A stretch of DNA of 6,773 nucleotides. Origin: an uncultured bacterium (lineage in GTDB: Bacteria; Cyanobacteriota; Vampirovibrionia; Gastranaerophilales; Gastranaerophilaceae). Each line of letters begins with the position of its first letter. Within the stretch, counting starts at the first letter, position 1. Below, piece by piece: positions 1 through 6,503 of this stretch. A model generated the notes under the pieces. It saw nothing but the letters and a program-made list of their open reading frames with translations. It was not told the DNA's origin and did no database searches. The stretch lies in the NCBI GenBank assembly GCA_949299435.1, contig CASGAK010000043.1, forward strand, positions 1-6,773, given 5' to 3'. Both the position numbers and the translations under genes were made by a program.

Positions 1-174
1 TCTTCGCTTTCGCGTTCATTGTCCGTTCATTTTTTTCTCGAATTGAACAAAGTTTCTTCAGCTATTCTGTTTTCAATGTGCGTTGGGTAACCACCAAAAT
101 TTATCTTGCTTTTAGCAATTATCTTTCTTTGGGGTTCTGGCTAGTTAACCGATCACTCATCACCGTGACCGTAA
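1..174 (-). other. Probable 5' leader of an rRNA transcript (partial)
   Basis: On the minus strand this stretch has no sustained reading frame but is rich in short RNA-like structures. It contains the element TTGAAAACAGAATA (plus positions 63-76), which closely resembles the TTGAAAACTGAATA/boxA-type element found just upstream of 16S or 23S rRNA genes in Firmicutes and cyanobacteria. It also has a TTGCT-AAA-AGCAA hairpin and, near the left edge, a CGC-GAAA-GCG tetraloop hairpin. GC content is higher than in the flanking intergenic DNA. A strong promoter lies directly upstream. I infer the antitermination/processing leader of an rRNA operon, or of an unlinked 23S or 16S gene, running leftward out of the window. 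No mature rRNA sequence is visible, so which rRNA follows is unknown. Another structured RNA is the main alternative. A short ATG frame (minus, from position 19) could also begin a protein but has no supporting evidence. Confidence 0.5.
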
Positions 175-179
175 TTTCT

Positions 180-207
180 ATGTTAGCACTTAAATTTTTT
201 TTGTCAA
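180..207 (-). promoter_or_regulatory. Strong sigma70-type promoter, probably for rRNA
   Basis: Read on the minus strand there is a perfect -35 box TTGACA (plus 202-207), a 16-base spacer, and TAACAT (plus 180-185) preceded by TGC, giving an extended -10. Upstream of the -35, plus 208-240 is almost pure A/T with A-tracts on the minus strand, as in an UP element. Transcription would start near 173 and run left into the structured leader. The combination of consensus -35, extended -10 and UP-like tract is typical of rRNA promoters. It is the best promoter match in the window. Confidence 0.6.
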
Positions 208-516
208 CTAATTTGTTTTTTTGAATTTTTGATTTTAAAATTTAAGGTTCGCTGTGCACTTGGCACATCTTTAATTCTATATAAAAGAAATTTTAAAATC
301 AATATTGTGATTACAAAAATTTTCAACTTTTTTACATGTTTTTCTAAAACCTGCTTAAATAGCCGATCATGGCAGTTTACATTCGTTCACAATTCTATTG
401 CTCACATGTTTTTAGACTTATTAATATCTTTATTTGTTCCTTATTTTTTTTAAATTTTCATCAATATGTATGACGCTTTAAATATCAGAGTAATATATAC
501 TACAATTAGGTGGCGG
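208..516. other. Intergenic region without a convincing gene
   Basis: About 300 bases separate the leftward promoter from the promoter of the exported protein. The only long plus frame (229-453) begins at a TTG with no ribosome binding site and encodes a composition-driven hydrophobic peptide, so I do not call it. Visible items are a small TGTGC-ACTTG-GCACA inverted repeat near 250-265 and a direct repeat ACATGTTTTT at 334-343 and 404-413. Neither has an evident function. The minus strand is broken by frequent stops. Confidence 0.5.
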
Positions 517-537
517 TATAATACAGAAAAAGAGGAG
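517..537 (+). promoter_or_regulatory. -10 box and ribosome binding site of the exported coiled-coil gene
   Basis: A perfect TATAAT lies at 517-522, with no good -35 at the usual distance and no TGn extension. An AGGAG ribosome binding site follows at 533-537, nine bases before ATG 547. Transcription would start near 529, giving an untranslated leader of roughly 18 bases. The TATAAT falls inside the longer upstream frame that begins at ATG 466, which argues for the 547 start. Confidence 0.5.
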
Positions 538-546
538 ATTATAAAT

Positions 547-972
547 ATGGTTAAAGTTTCTAAAATTCTTGCAATTTCAATGTTCATGACATTAGCATGC
601 TCCAGCTGTGCTTTTGCTGATGGAAATGCTTTTACACCTTTAAATTTTGACAATGCTAATTACAACAGCAGCAATATCAGAACAAGTTCTACGACTTCAA
701 GTTCTGTTATTTCTACGCAATCACAAGGTACTCAACAGGTTGAAGTTACAGGTAGTTCTAATATGCAAAGTGCTATTTTAAAATTGGACAATGCTCAGGT
801 TGACGTTAGAAATGAATTACTTAATTTAAAGGCTAAATATTCTGATATAGATTCCCAATATAAACTTATTAAAAATGAAAGAAAAGAGCTTGGAAAACAA
901 GTAAAAGCCACAGAAAAAAGAATTAAGCAAATTGAAAAAGCGAAAGAAAAAATTAGAAAAAACATGATTTAA
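547..972 (+). CDS. Small exported coiled-coil protein, function unknown
   Basis: The protein has 141 residues. Residues 1-24 form a classical signal peptide: basic start MVKVSK, hydrophobic core, and an AFA|D cleavage site after residue 24. Cysteines at 18 and 21 sit in the core, but neither is preceded by a proper lipobox, so a soluble exported protein is more likely than a lipoprotein. Residues about 35-70 are a low-complexity Ser/Thr/Asn/Gln linker. Residues about 71-141 are charged, helical and heptad-like (many Lys, Glu, Leu, Ile), consistent with a coiled coil. I chose ATG 547 over the in-frame ATG 466 because it has AGGAG nine bases upstream and because the 466 start would place 27 charged residues before the signal peptide. 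I recognise no family. A periplasmic or surface structural role is a guess from architecture only. The gene is monocistronic and ends in the shared terminator 987-1025. Confidence 0.8.
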   Translation: MVKVSKILAISMFMTLACSSCAFADGNAFTPLNFDNANYNSSNIRTSSTTSSSVISTQSQGTQQVEVTGSSNMQSAILKLDNAQVDVRNELLNLKAKYSDIDSQYKLIKNERKELGKQVKATEKRIKQIEKAKEKIRKNMI

Positions 973-986
973 GTTATTATAAAAGT

Positions 987-1025
987 AAAAAAGTCATGCT
1001 CTTTAAAATAGAGCATGGCTTTTTT
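987..1025. terminator. Bidirectional rho-independent terminator between convergent genes
   Basis: An almost perfect inverted repeat. The core arms are CATGCTCT (995-1002) and AGAGCATG (1010-1017) with a 7-base loop. They extend outward through a T.G wobble and a G-C pair into AAAAAA (987-992) facing TTTTTT (1020-1025). Read either way the hairpin is followed by a U-run. It therefore serves both the exported protein gene ending at 972 (+) and the transglycosylase gene ending at 1039 (-). Confidence 0.9.
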
Positions 1026-1038
1026 ATATAAATCATTT

Positions 1039-3027
1039 TTAATTATTTCCGTTATAAATTCTTACATAATTCCAGTAACTTCTTAGAACTTTTTTTACAT
1101 AATTTTGAGTTTCTGCATAGGGAATTTGTTCAATAAAACTATCTGTATCAGAATAGGTGAGAGTATTTTTCCACCTTGTTACAGAGCCAATACCGCCATT
1201 ATAAGATGCTATTGCCGATATATCTCTGCCTGATAAAAGACCTTTTATGTACGAATAATAGTAGTTTCCAAGTTTTATATTTGATGTCGCATTCAAAAGA
1301 TCATAATAGCCAAGATTTTTTTTGCGTGCAATTTCTTCCGCTGTAGATGGCATAAGCTGCATAAGTCCTTTTGCTCCGGCATAACTTGATGCGGTGGGAT
1401 TGAAATAACTTTCTTCTCTTACTATTGAAAGCATTAATGGAGCACTATTGCCTGTTTGATTTGCGAATTTTTCGATGTCGTCGTAATAGTGTATAGGGTA
1501 AACTAAACGCCAGCGGGGATCGTATTTGTCCGGTTTTTTCTCAAGTGAATCCATTGCATCTCTTGCGATTACTATTGAGTGTGAGTAATCCCCTTGTTTA
1601 TATAAAATCCAACTTTTTATAAATTCATCGTCGCCTGAAAGCTCGTTTATAATTTCATAATCTTCCAATTCTGCCAGTTTTTTTATAAGTTTATTTTGAT
1701 TTGTGTATGGATATTCTACCGATTTAGGGGTTATATAATCAGTTATTATAGGGTTTTCACTATGATTTAAGTGCAAATAGGCCCTATAGGCATAGTAAGT
1801 ATCAGGATAATTCATTATTACATTTTTATATTGGCTCATGTATTCACTGTAATCTCTTTGCTTTTCTGATAACTTGCCCAGCCAAAATAAGACTTTGGGT
1901 GCATCTTCTTTTTCTCTAAAATTATTTAGATAGTCTTGACCTATTTTTCTGGCACTATCTATATCATTTGAAAGTACGGCTGACATAAAAATTTCAGATA
2001 AGGCTTTGTCTGCATATTTACCTTTTGGGTATGCCAAATATAATTCTTTATTACATTGAGTCCTTTCGTAGCCTTCAGAATACTTGCATCTCAGTGAAGC
2101 GATATAGTCATGACCTTTACCTTTTACTTTATCCCCAAGATCTTTTGCTAATTGTAATTTTGGTGAAGATGTTAAATTAAAATACAAATTTATGGCGTCT
2201 ATAACATCATCTTCAGACACGTATGAAGTATTGTTTAAAAGTCCTGAGTATAGAATTTCAAGAGCTTCATTTTTATGACCCATTATACTTAAATTTTTTG
2301 CCTGTAAAACCCAGCTTTCAATTTGGTTTGTTTTAGGTAGCAATTCTTTTACTCGAGGGTATTCACCTAATTTGTAAAGAGAATTTGCCATTAAAAGATA
2401 GTCATCTGTTGAAATACTTTTATCAATATTCAGCCAATTATTTATTACATCAATCGCTAATCTGCCTTCCGGAGCTCTTTTCAGATAATGACGAAAGTAT
2501 TCTTCTACGTCATGCTTTTTTGAAAGAGGAAAAATTGTATTTTCATTTTTTGTATACTCTTGCATTAAAATCAGACCGCAATAATATTCTGAGGCAATAG
2601 CATAGTCTGTTTGTGCAAAATCCTGCATTATCTGCTCAAAATATTTTTTAGCTTGTTTAGGGTTTGAATCTAGCAGCAATTGAGCAGCTGAATATTTTGC
2701 TTTCGGAGCTAATAAATTTTTAGGGTATGTGTTAAACAACAGCTGATATTTTTTTATCGCTGATTCTTTATCACCAATTGCTTTTGCAGCTTCTGCCTGT
2801 CTGTATAAGGCTGCTGGCTTTAAATCCGAAAACATTGAAATTCTTGAAAATAAATAATACGAGTTTGAATAATCTCCATTTTTATAGTCTGTAAACGCTT
2901 CTTGATATATTTTTTGAGATTTTATAGGCGTTTGATATAATTTGCTAAAAAATATTCCGCCTGCAAAAAATATTACGGCTATTGAACTTAATAAAATTAC
3001 TTTTTCCTTTAGTGTCATATTAATCAT
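1039..3027 (-). CDS. slt: Slt-type lytic murein transglycosylase with TPR-like superhelical domain
   Basis: The protein has 662 residues, close to the roughly 645 of E. coli Slt70. Residues about 9-29 are a hydrophobic N-terminal segment that acts as an uncleaved anchor or signal. Residues about 38-500 are tandem helical TPR-like repeats, for example around 41-140 (AAALYRQAEAAKAIGDKESA-like units), corresponding to the ring-forming U domain of Slt. The C-terminal domain is a clear SLT/goose-lysozyme fold. It has the motif IVREESYFNP with catalytic Glu539, then AGAKGLMQLMPSTA at about 550-563, and ASYNGG at 607-612 where ASYNAG is usual. Such enzymes cleave the MurNAc-GlcNAc bond of peptidoglycan to give 1,6-anhydro ends, in the periplasm. 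The active-site residues look intact. Both ATG 3027 and ATG 3018 are possible starts and neither has a Shine-Dalgarno sequence. An A8 tract (plus 1316-1323) within the catalytic domain is in frame. The gene is divergent from the GDP-mannose gene. Confidence 0.92.
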   Translation of the reverse strand: MINMTLKEKVILLSSIAVIFFAGGIFFSKLYQTPIKSQKIYQEAFTDYKNGDYSNSYYLFSRISMFSDLKPAALYRQAEAAKAIGDKESAIKKYQLLFNTYPKNLLAPKAKYSAAQLLLDSNPKQAKKYFEQIMQDFAQTDYAIASEYYCGLILMQEYTKNENTIFPLSKKHDVEEYFRHYLKRAPEGRLAIDVINNWLNIDKSISTDDYLLMANSLYKLGEYPRVKELLPKTNQIESWVLQAKNLSIMGHKNEALEILYSGLLNNTSYVSEDDVIDAINLYFNLTSSPKLQLAKDLGDKVKGKGHDYIASLRCKYSEGYERTQCNKELYLAYPKGKYADKALSEIFMSAVLSNDIDSARKIGQDYLNNFREKEDAPKVLFWLGKLSEKQRDYSEYMSQYKNVIMNYPDTYYAYRAYLHLNHSENPIITDYITPKSVEYPYTNQNKLIKKLAELEDYEIINELSGDDEFIKSWILYKQGDYSHSIVIARDAMDSLEKKPDKYDPRWRLVYPIHYYDDIEKFANQTGNSAPLMLSIVREESYFNPTASSYAGAKGLMQLMPSTAEEIARKKNLGYYDLLNATSNIKLGNYYYSYIKGLLSGRDISAIASYNGGIGSVTRWKNTLTYSDTDSFIEQIPYAETQNYVKKVLRSYWNYVRIYNGNN

Positions 3028-3045
3028 ATTTTATAATATTATCAG

Positions 3046-3073
3046 ATATTAGTAAAATTTTAAAATTTTTCAA
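3046..3073 (-). promoter_or_regulatory. Candidate promoter of the transglycosylase gene
   Basis: On the minus strand TTGAAA (plus 3068-3073) and TAATAT (plus 3046-3051) are separated by 16 bases. This would start transcription about 11 bases before ATG 3027. A second candidate -10, GATAAT (plus 3038-3043), would give a nearly leaderless message. The DNA is so AT-rich that such matches arise easily, so the call is weak. Confidence 0.3.
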
Positions 3074-3106
3074 AAAAAGTTACATTTAATCTATATAAAT
3101 TATATT

Positions 3107-3149
3107 TATAATATAATTATTAATGAAAGTTCAGTGAATTAATGAGGAG
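3107..3149 (+). promoter_or_regulatory. Candidate -10 and ribosome binding site of the ManC-like gene
   Basis: Two overlapping TATAAT boxes occur at 3107-3112 and 3112-3117 in the 127-base divergent intergenic region. No clear -35 lies at standard spacing. A strong GAGGAG ribosome binding site is present at 3144-3149, five bases before ATG 3155, and fixes that start. The binding site is secure; the -10 is tentative because of the AT-rich background. Confidence 0.45.
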
Positions 3150-3154
3150 TTAGA

Positions 3155-4543
3155 ATGTACGGAATTATACTTGCAGGTGGCTCAGGAAGCAGATTATGGC
3201 CGTTATCAAGAGAATTATACCCTAAACAACTTTTAAGTCTTACCGGTGAAAAAAGTCTTCTACAAGCGACTTTTGCAAGACTCGAAAATTGCATGCCCGC
3301 TGAAAATATTTTGAGCATTACTAATACTAAACATGCATCAAATGTGAAAATGCAATTATCTAAAATTACGCAAAATCCATTTATTTTAACTGAACCTATT
3401 GCAAAAAATACAGCACCAGCAATAGTTTTGACAACTAAATTTGTCAAAGATAAATCAAAATCTGATCCTATAATAATTGTTGTCCCATCTGATCATCTTA
3501 TTAAAGATAATGAAAAATTTCTATCTACAGTCAAAAAAGGTGAAAAACTTGCTGAAATGGGATATATTGTAACTTTTGGGATAAAACCTGATTATCCTGA
3601 AACTGGATATGGGTATATTGAAACTTCAGATTCACTCTGTGAAGGTTTTAAAGTAAATAAATTTGTAGAAAAACCTGATTTGGATAAAGCAAAAAGTTAC
3701 ATAGAAGCCGGAACTTTCTATTGGAACAGCGGAATTTTTATGTTCAAAGCATCTGTGCTCTTGGCAGAAGCTGAAAAATATGCTATGGATATAATAAAAA
3801 TTTCACAAGAATTTGATTTTTCAAAATCTTCAGAAATACCTTTTATTAATTTTGATAAAATGCCCAATATTTCAATTGATTACGCTGTTATGGAAAAATC
3901 TGACAAAATTGCCCTTGTAAAATTGGAAAGTGATTGGAATGATTTAGGTTCTTGGAAGTCTATATATGATGTGAATTCAAAAGATCAAAACGGAAATGTT
4001 TTTGTGGGTCATGTACTTGATAAAAATTCTAAAAATTCACTAGTATATTCCTCATCAAAATTGGTTGCTTCAATAGGACTTGAAGATACTGTAGTTGTGG
4101 AAACTGAAGACGCTATACTAGCTTGCAAAAAAGATAAAACCCAAGAAGTTAAACATCTATATGAAACATTAAAACAACAAAACGATAATACATCTATTGT
4201 GCATAAAACTGTTTACAGACCTTGGGGATTTTATACCGTAATTGCTCAAGGCGAAGGGTTCTTGTCTAAAATTATTCATGTAAATCCCAAACAAAAACTA
4301 TCACTTCAATCGCATAATCACAGAAGTGAGCATTGGGTAATTTTATCAGGTACTGCTAAAGTTGTATTGGGGGCTAAAGAATTAATTTTAACATCAGGTC
4401 ACAGCGTAGATATACCTATAAAAGCAATTCATTCGCTGCAAAACCCTTATGATGAACCAGTTGAAGTGATTGAAGTTCAAATGGGAGATTTGCTTATAGA
4501 AGAAGATATCATCAGATATGAAGATATGTATGGCAGAGTATAA
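3155..4543 (+). CDS. manC: Bifunctional mannose-1-phosphate guanylyltransferase / mannose-6-phosphate isomerase
   Basis: The 462-residue length is typical of ManC/AlgA/CpsB type II enzymes. The N-terminal nucleotidyltransferase domain opens with IILAGGSGSRLWPLSR (residues 4-19, GTP-binding loop) and YPKQ (Lys24). It continues with FVEKPD (170-175), WNSGIFMF (190-197) and SIDYAVMEK (240-248). A short linker leads to the C-terminal cupin, a type II phosphomannose isomerase domain from about 350, with YRPWG (354-358) and the metal-binding region QSHNHRSEHW (385-394). Together these convert fructose-6-P to mannose-6-P and mannose-1-P plus GTP to GDP-mannose in the cytoplasm, supplying mannose, fucose or rhamnose for surface polysaccharides. 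A separate phosphomannomutase would be needed and is not in this window. No glycan genes flank it, so the polymer served is unknown. The gene ends only 3 bases from the convergent DUF3137 gene, with no terminator between. The symbol is assigned by domain architecture; algA or cpsB would be equivalent. Confidence 0.95.
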   Translation: MYGIILAGGSGSRLWPLSRELYPKQLLSLTGEKSLLQATFARLENCMPAENILSITNTKHASNVKMQLSKITQNPFILTEPIAKNTAPAIVLTTKFVKDKSKSDPIIIVVPSDHLIKDNEKFLSTVKKGEKLAEMGYIVTFGIKPDYPETGYGYIETSDSLCEGFKVNKFVEKPDLDKAKSYIEAGTFYWNSGIFMFKASVLLAEAEKYAMDIIKISQEFDFSKSSEIPFINFDKMPNISIDYAVMEKSDKIALVKLESDWNDLGSWKSIYDVNSKDQNGNVFVGHVLDKNSKNSLVYSSSKLVASIGLEDTVVVETEDAILACKKDKTQEVKHLYETLKQQNDNTSIVHKTVYRPWGFYTVIAQGEGFLSKIIHVNPKQKLSLQSHNHRSEHWVILSGTAKVVLGAKELILTSGHSVDIPIKAIHSLQNPYDEPVEVIEVQMGDLLIEEDIIRYEDMYGRV

Positions 4544-4546
4544 TAT

Positions 4547-5395
4547 TTACAGACCTATTTTTTGATTTAGTTTCAAAGCATTTATTAATTCAAATACAGA
4601 TAAAAGCTCATCAAATAATTCAGTAAAAGTATTACTGTCAGTATCTTTATTAAAATTAGCCATAGCAAACAAATCACGTCCAGCATTAATCCCTATTGTA
4701 ATTTTTCCATCTTTGAATGCAGCTCTTATGAATTTTGCTTTAAATGCCATTTTCATATTTTTAAATCTTTCAATAAAGGTTGTTGTTAAAATATATCTTG
4801 CTTCCACTTGATTATCGGAATATACTATATACTTTTCCATAAATTCTGGATCTTCCAGTTTTACTTCTTCAAATTTTGAATGATCAAACTTGACAGAACT
4901 TGAAGTTGATGACCTTTCTAAAATGAAAGTATGTCCTTCAAAATTTTTATTCATTTCATATTCAACCAATACTCCACGGAACGGAACATTATTTAAAATT
5001 TTAGCCAAAATAAATATCGGAAGGAATATAAAATAAAATGCAATTACTATAATCAAAAACAAATTATTATCATAAGACTTACTTACATACACAGCAGCAG
5101 TTACAAATATTAAAAAAGTAATAATCCACAAAAAACACCAAAACCCACCCATAAATAATAATATAGCCAAATATATTAATAAATTTTTCATTGATGTAAA
5201 TGATGTATCCGCTTCTATAATATTAAAATTAACATCATTATATCTTCCCCATATATTATCATCAAAGGTTAATAGTATATGCGGATTCATTATATTTAAT
5301 TTTTTATAAACATTTAAATCCGTTAATACTTTATATACGTTATTATTTGACCATTTGATATCAGAATTAAAAATATTTAAAAATTCAGGCATCAA
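4547..5395 (-). CDS. DUF3137-type membrane protein, C-terminal part of a frameshifted gene
   Basis: This frame (282 residues counted from a TTG at 5395; first ATG next to it) has the hallmarks of the DUF3137 family C-terminus. These are FRGVLVEYEMNKNFEGHTF (about 139-157), KLEDPEFMEKYIVYSDNQVEARYIL (about 179-203, given here as motif extent) and INAGRDLF (236-243). The region upstream of 5395 stays open as far as about 5520 and continues the protein sensibly. There is no Shine-Dalgarno before the TTG/ATG. It is therefore almost certainly the downstream part of the gene starting at 5700, joined by a -1 shift at the T7 run (plus 5483-5489), giving about 384 residues. Two or three hydrophobic segments (about 71-104 and 111-134) lie between the N-terminal half and the FRGVLVEYE motif, where I recall family members usually continuing directly. 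The biochemical function of DUF3137 is not known to me. It is either a broken gene, a recoded gene or an assembly indel. Confidence 0.75.
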   Translation of the reverse strand: MMPEFLNIFNSDIKWSNNNVYKVLTDLNVYKKLNIMNPHILLTFDDNIWGRYNDVNFNIIEADTSFTSMKNLLIYLAILLFMGGFWCFLWIITFLIFVTAAVYVSKSYDNNLFLIIVIAFYFIFLPIFILAKILNNVPFRGVLVEYEMNKNFEGHTFILERSSTSSSVKFDHSKFEEVKLEDPEFMEKYIVYSDNQVEARYILTTTFIERFKNMKMAFKAKFIRAAFKDGKITIGINAGRDLFAMANFNKDTDSNTFTELFDELLSVFELINALKLNQKIGL

Positions 5396-5422
5396 TTTTG
5401 ACTTAATACGACTTTCTACATT

Positions 5423-5489
5423 AAGTTCAAAAAATTTTCCCCCTTGAACTTTATTGAAAGCAAATATTAATAAACTGATGACAAAAAAA
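5423..5489 (-). other. Frameshift site: T7 run and downstream hairpin in the DUF3137 gene
   Basis: On the minus strand the upstream frame reads ctt-ttt-ttg through seven T (A7 on plus, 5483-5489), then stops at TAA five codons later. Slipping back one base gives ctt-ttt-ttt-gtc, which joins exactly to the downstream DUF3137 frame and completes a transmembrane segment (WGFLFFVISLLIFAF). The heptamer T-TTT-TTG fits the -1 slippage pattern X-XXY-YYZ. About 30 bases downstream an 8-base-pair hairpin, AAGTTCAA with TTGAACTT (plus 5423-5430 and 5444-5451), has a 13-base loop. That is farther than the usual 5-9 bases for a frameshift stimulator. Confidence 0.6.
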
Positions 5490-5700
5490 GGAATCCCCAG
5501 CTCCCGTAATTTTGACCATCAATCTCCAATTTGCCGAATAAACTTAACCAAGCAAGACCTATTAAAAAAGATAAAACACCATAAATATTTCTAGAATTTA
5601 TTTTTCTGGCATTATTTATTCTATCAAGATTTGGTCGAACTTTTTTAAAGTAGAATTCTCTCAATTCTTCACGCATTTGAATAATATTTTTTTCTGACAC
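5467..5700 (-). CDS. DUF3137-type membrane protein, N-terminal part of a frameshifted gene
   Basis: This 77-residue frame starts at GTG 5700 with AGGGG (plus 5706-5710) five bases upstream. Its start MREELREFYFKKVRPNLDRI matches the typical amphipathic N-terminus of DUF3137 proteins, which have an LREFYExxLLPxLE-like pattern. Residues about 39-58 form a membrane segment. Residues 67-73 begin a second one that is cut off by a stop right after the T7 run. Restoring one base continues that helix into the frame ending at 4547. Read alone it would be a truncated one-helix peptide. It begins 14 bases after the metalloprotease-like gene, so the two are most likely co-transcribed. I take it as the real start of the DUF3137 gene and not as an independent small protein. 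Confidence 0.75.
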   Translation of the reverse strand: MSEKNIIQMREELREFYFKKVRPNLDRINNARKINSRNIYGVLSFLIGLAWLSLFGKLEIDGQNYGSWGFLFLSSVY

Positions 5701-5714
5701 TATTACCCCTAAAA

Positions 5715-6503
5715 TTATTTAATTATATCTTCCAATCTACCATAATAACCGGCAGAAAGCAATTTATAAAATCTTTCACAAGTGTAAGGTGCAATAGTTT
5801 CAGTCCACTCCCTATCCAAATACAGCCCTTCTATAAATCTTGCAAAAAGCTCTGTAGGACGCTTGTAATATTTATTTAATCTGTTTATCCTTGCTGATAT
5901 TTTGGATTGTTTTCTTGTGTTAGATTTCAACCTTATATACGCTGCAAATGCCTCAGGCATATTCGGAAAACATTCCTCTATTGTATTTATTGTATAAATT
6001 TTCGGAGTAAATTTAAAAAATCCTCCCATAACTTTTACCCTGTCATACTTTAAAAGATATCTGGCATCTGATTTTTTTATATATTTTTCAAATTCTTTAA
6101 ACTTTTTTGACCGTAAAAAATTCGGATAACTCTTTTTAATAATCCTGTCATATTCCAAAATTTTATCTTGTACTCTAGCACGATGTTCGGTAAGTCTTAC
6201 ACATAATGAATTTTCATCAACAAAATTTGTTACTTTAAACAACTCTTTAGATATTATCGGATTATCCGATTTAAAAAGGACTTCAATTGTACCGCCGTTT
6301 TTGGGCATATCAGGCTCCAATTGATAATGAATGTAATGTGCAAATTCATGTAATAATGTAGGCATTATACGGTGCTCGGGAATATTTTTTGAAATATCAA
6401 TTCGATTATTACAAAAAAATCCCTGATGTCCCCGTGCTTTTGTGGTTGTATGAACTTCAATACCTAATGTTCGTAAATATTTGATAAAAGATTTTTTATC
6501 CAT
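5715..6503 (-). CDS. Putative cytoplasmic zinc metalloprotease (HEFAH), function unknown
   Basis: The protein has 262 residues from ATG 6503. The motif LLHEFAHYIH (residues 50-59) supplies HExxH: two zinc-ligand histidines (52 and 56) and catalytic Glu53. It is preceded by RIDISKNIPEHRIMPT, a strand-plus-helix arrangement like that of ImmA/IrrE and related gluzincins. A second conserved-looking motif near the end, KRPTELFARFIEG (214-226), resembles the P-T-E-x-F-A-R element of phage- and mobile-element-associated metallopeptidase-like domains. Its Glu218 is a candidate third zinc ligand. The middle is Lys/Arg-rich and helical. There is no signal peptide or membrane segment, so it is probably cytoplasmic. 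An in-frame TTG at 6518 would add five residues, but that extension contains the -10 box, so I prefer ATG 6503. The gene heads an operon with the DUF3137 gene. Substrate unknown; peptidase activity is inferred from the motif only. Confidence 0.75.
   Translation of the reverse strand: MDKKSFIKYLRTLGIEVHTTTKARGHQGFFCNNRIDISKNIPEHRIMPTLLHEFAHYIHYQLEPDMPKNGGTIEVLFKSDNPIISKELFKVTNFVDENSLCVRLTEHRARVQDKILEYDRIIKKSYPNFLRSKKFKEFEKYIKKSDARYLLKYDRVKVMGGFFKFTPKIYTINTIEECFPNMPEAFAAYIRLKSNTRKQSKISARINRLNKYYKRPTELFARFIEGLYLDREWTETIAPYTCERFYKLLSAGYYGRLEDIIK

Noticed and set aside
334..413. Direct repeat ACATGTTTTT, 70 bases apart
   Set aside because: Only two 10-base copies in AT-rich DNA; no further copies or array structure, so chance is likely.
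229..453. 74-residue plus-strand frame
   Set aside because: It has a TTG start, no ribosome binding site, a composition-driven hydrophobic sequence and no recognisable motif; it lies in a promoter-bearing intergenic region.
466..546. Upstream ATG extension of the exported protein
   Set aside because: It would overlap the TATAAT and the AGGAG site and put 27 charged residues before the signal peptide.
450..653. Minus-strand frame opposite the exported protein gene
   Set aside because: It is antisense to the signal-peptide region and promoter of a better-supported gene and has no start signals.
1316..1323. T8 (A8 on the coding strand) run in the transglycosylase gene as a second frameshift site
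   Set aside because: The reading frame is intact across it and the catalytic motifs on both sides are in one frame.
2385..2600. Plus-strand frame inside the transglycosylase gene
   Set aside because: It is a shadow of the long, motif-supported minus-strand gene.
3139..3447. Minus-strand frame opposite the start of the ManC-like gene
   Set aside because: It is antisense to the conserved GTP-binding loop region of a clear enzyme gene; a shadow.
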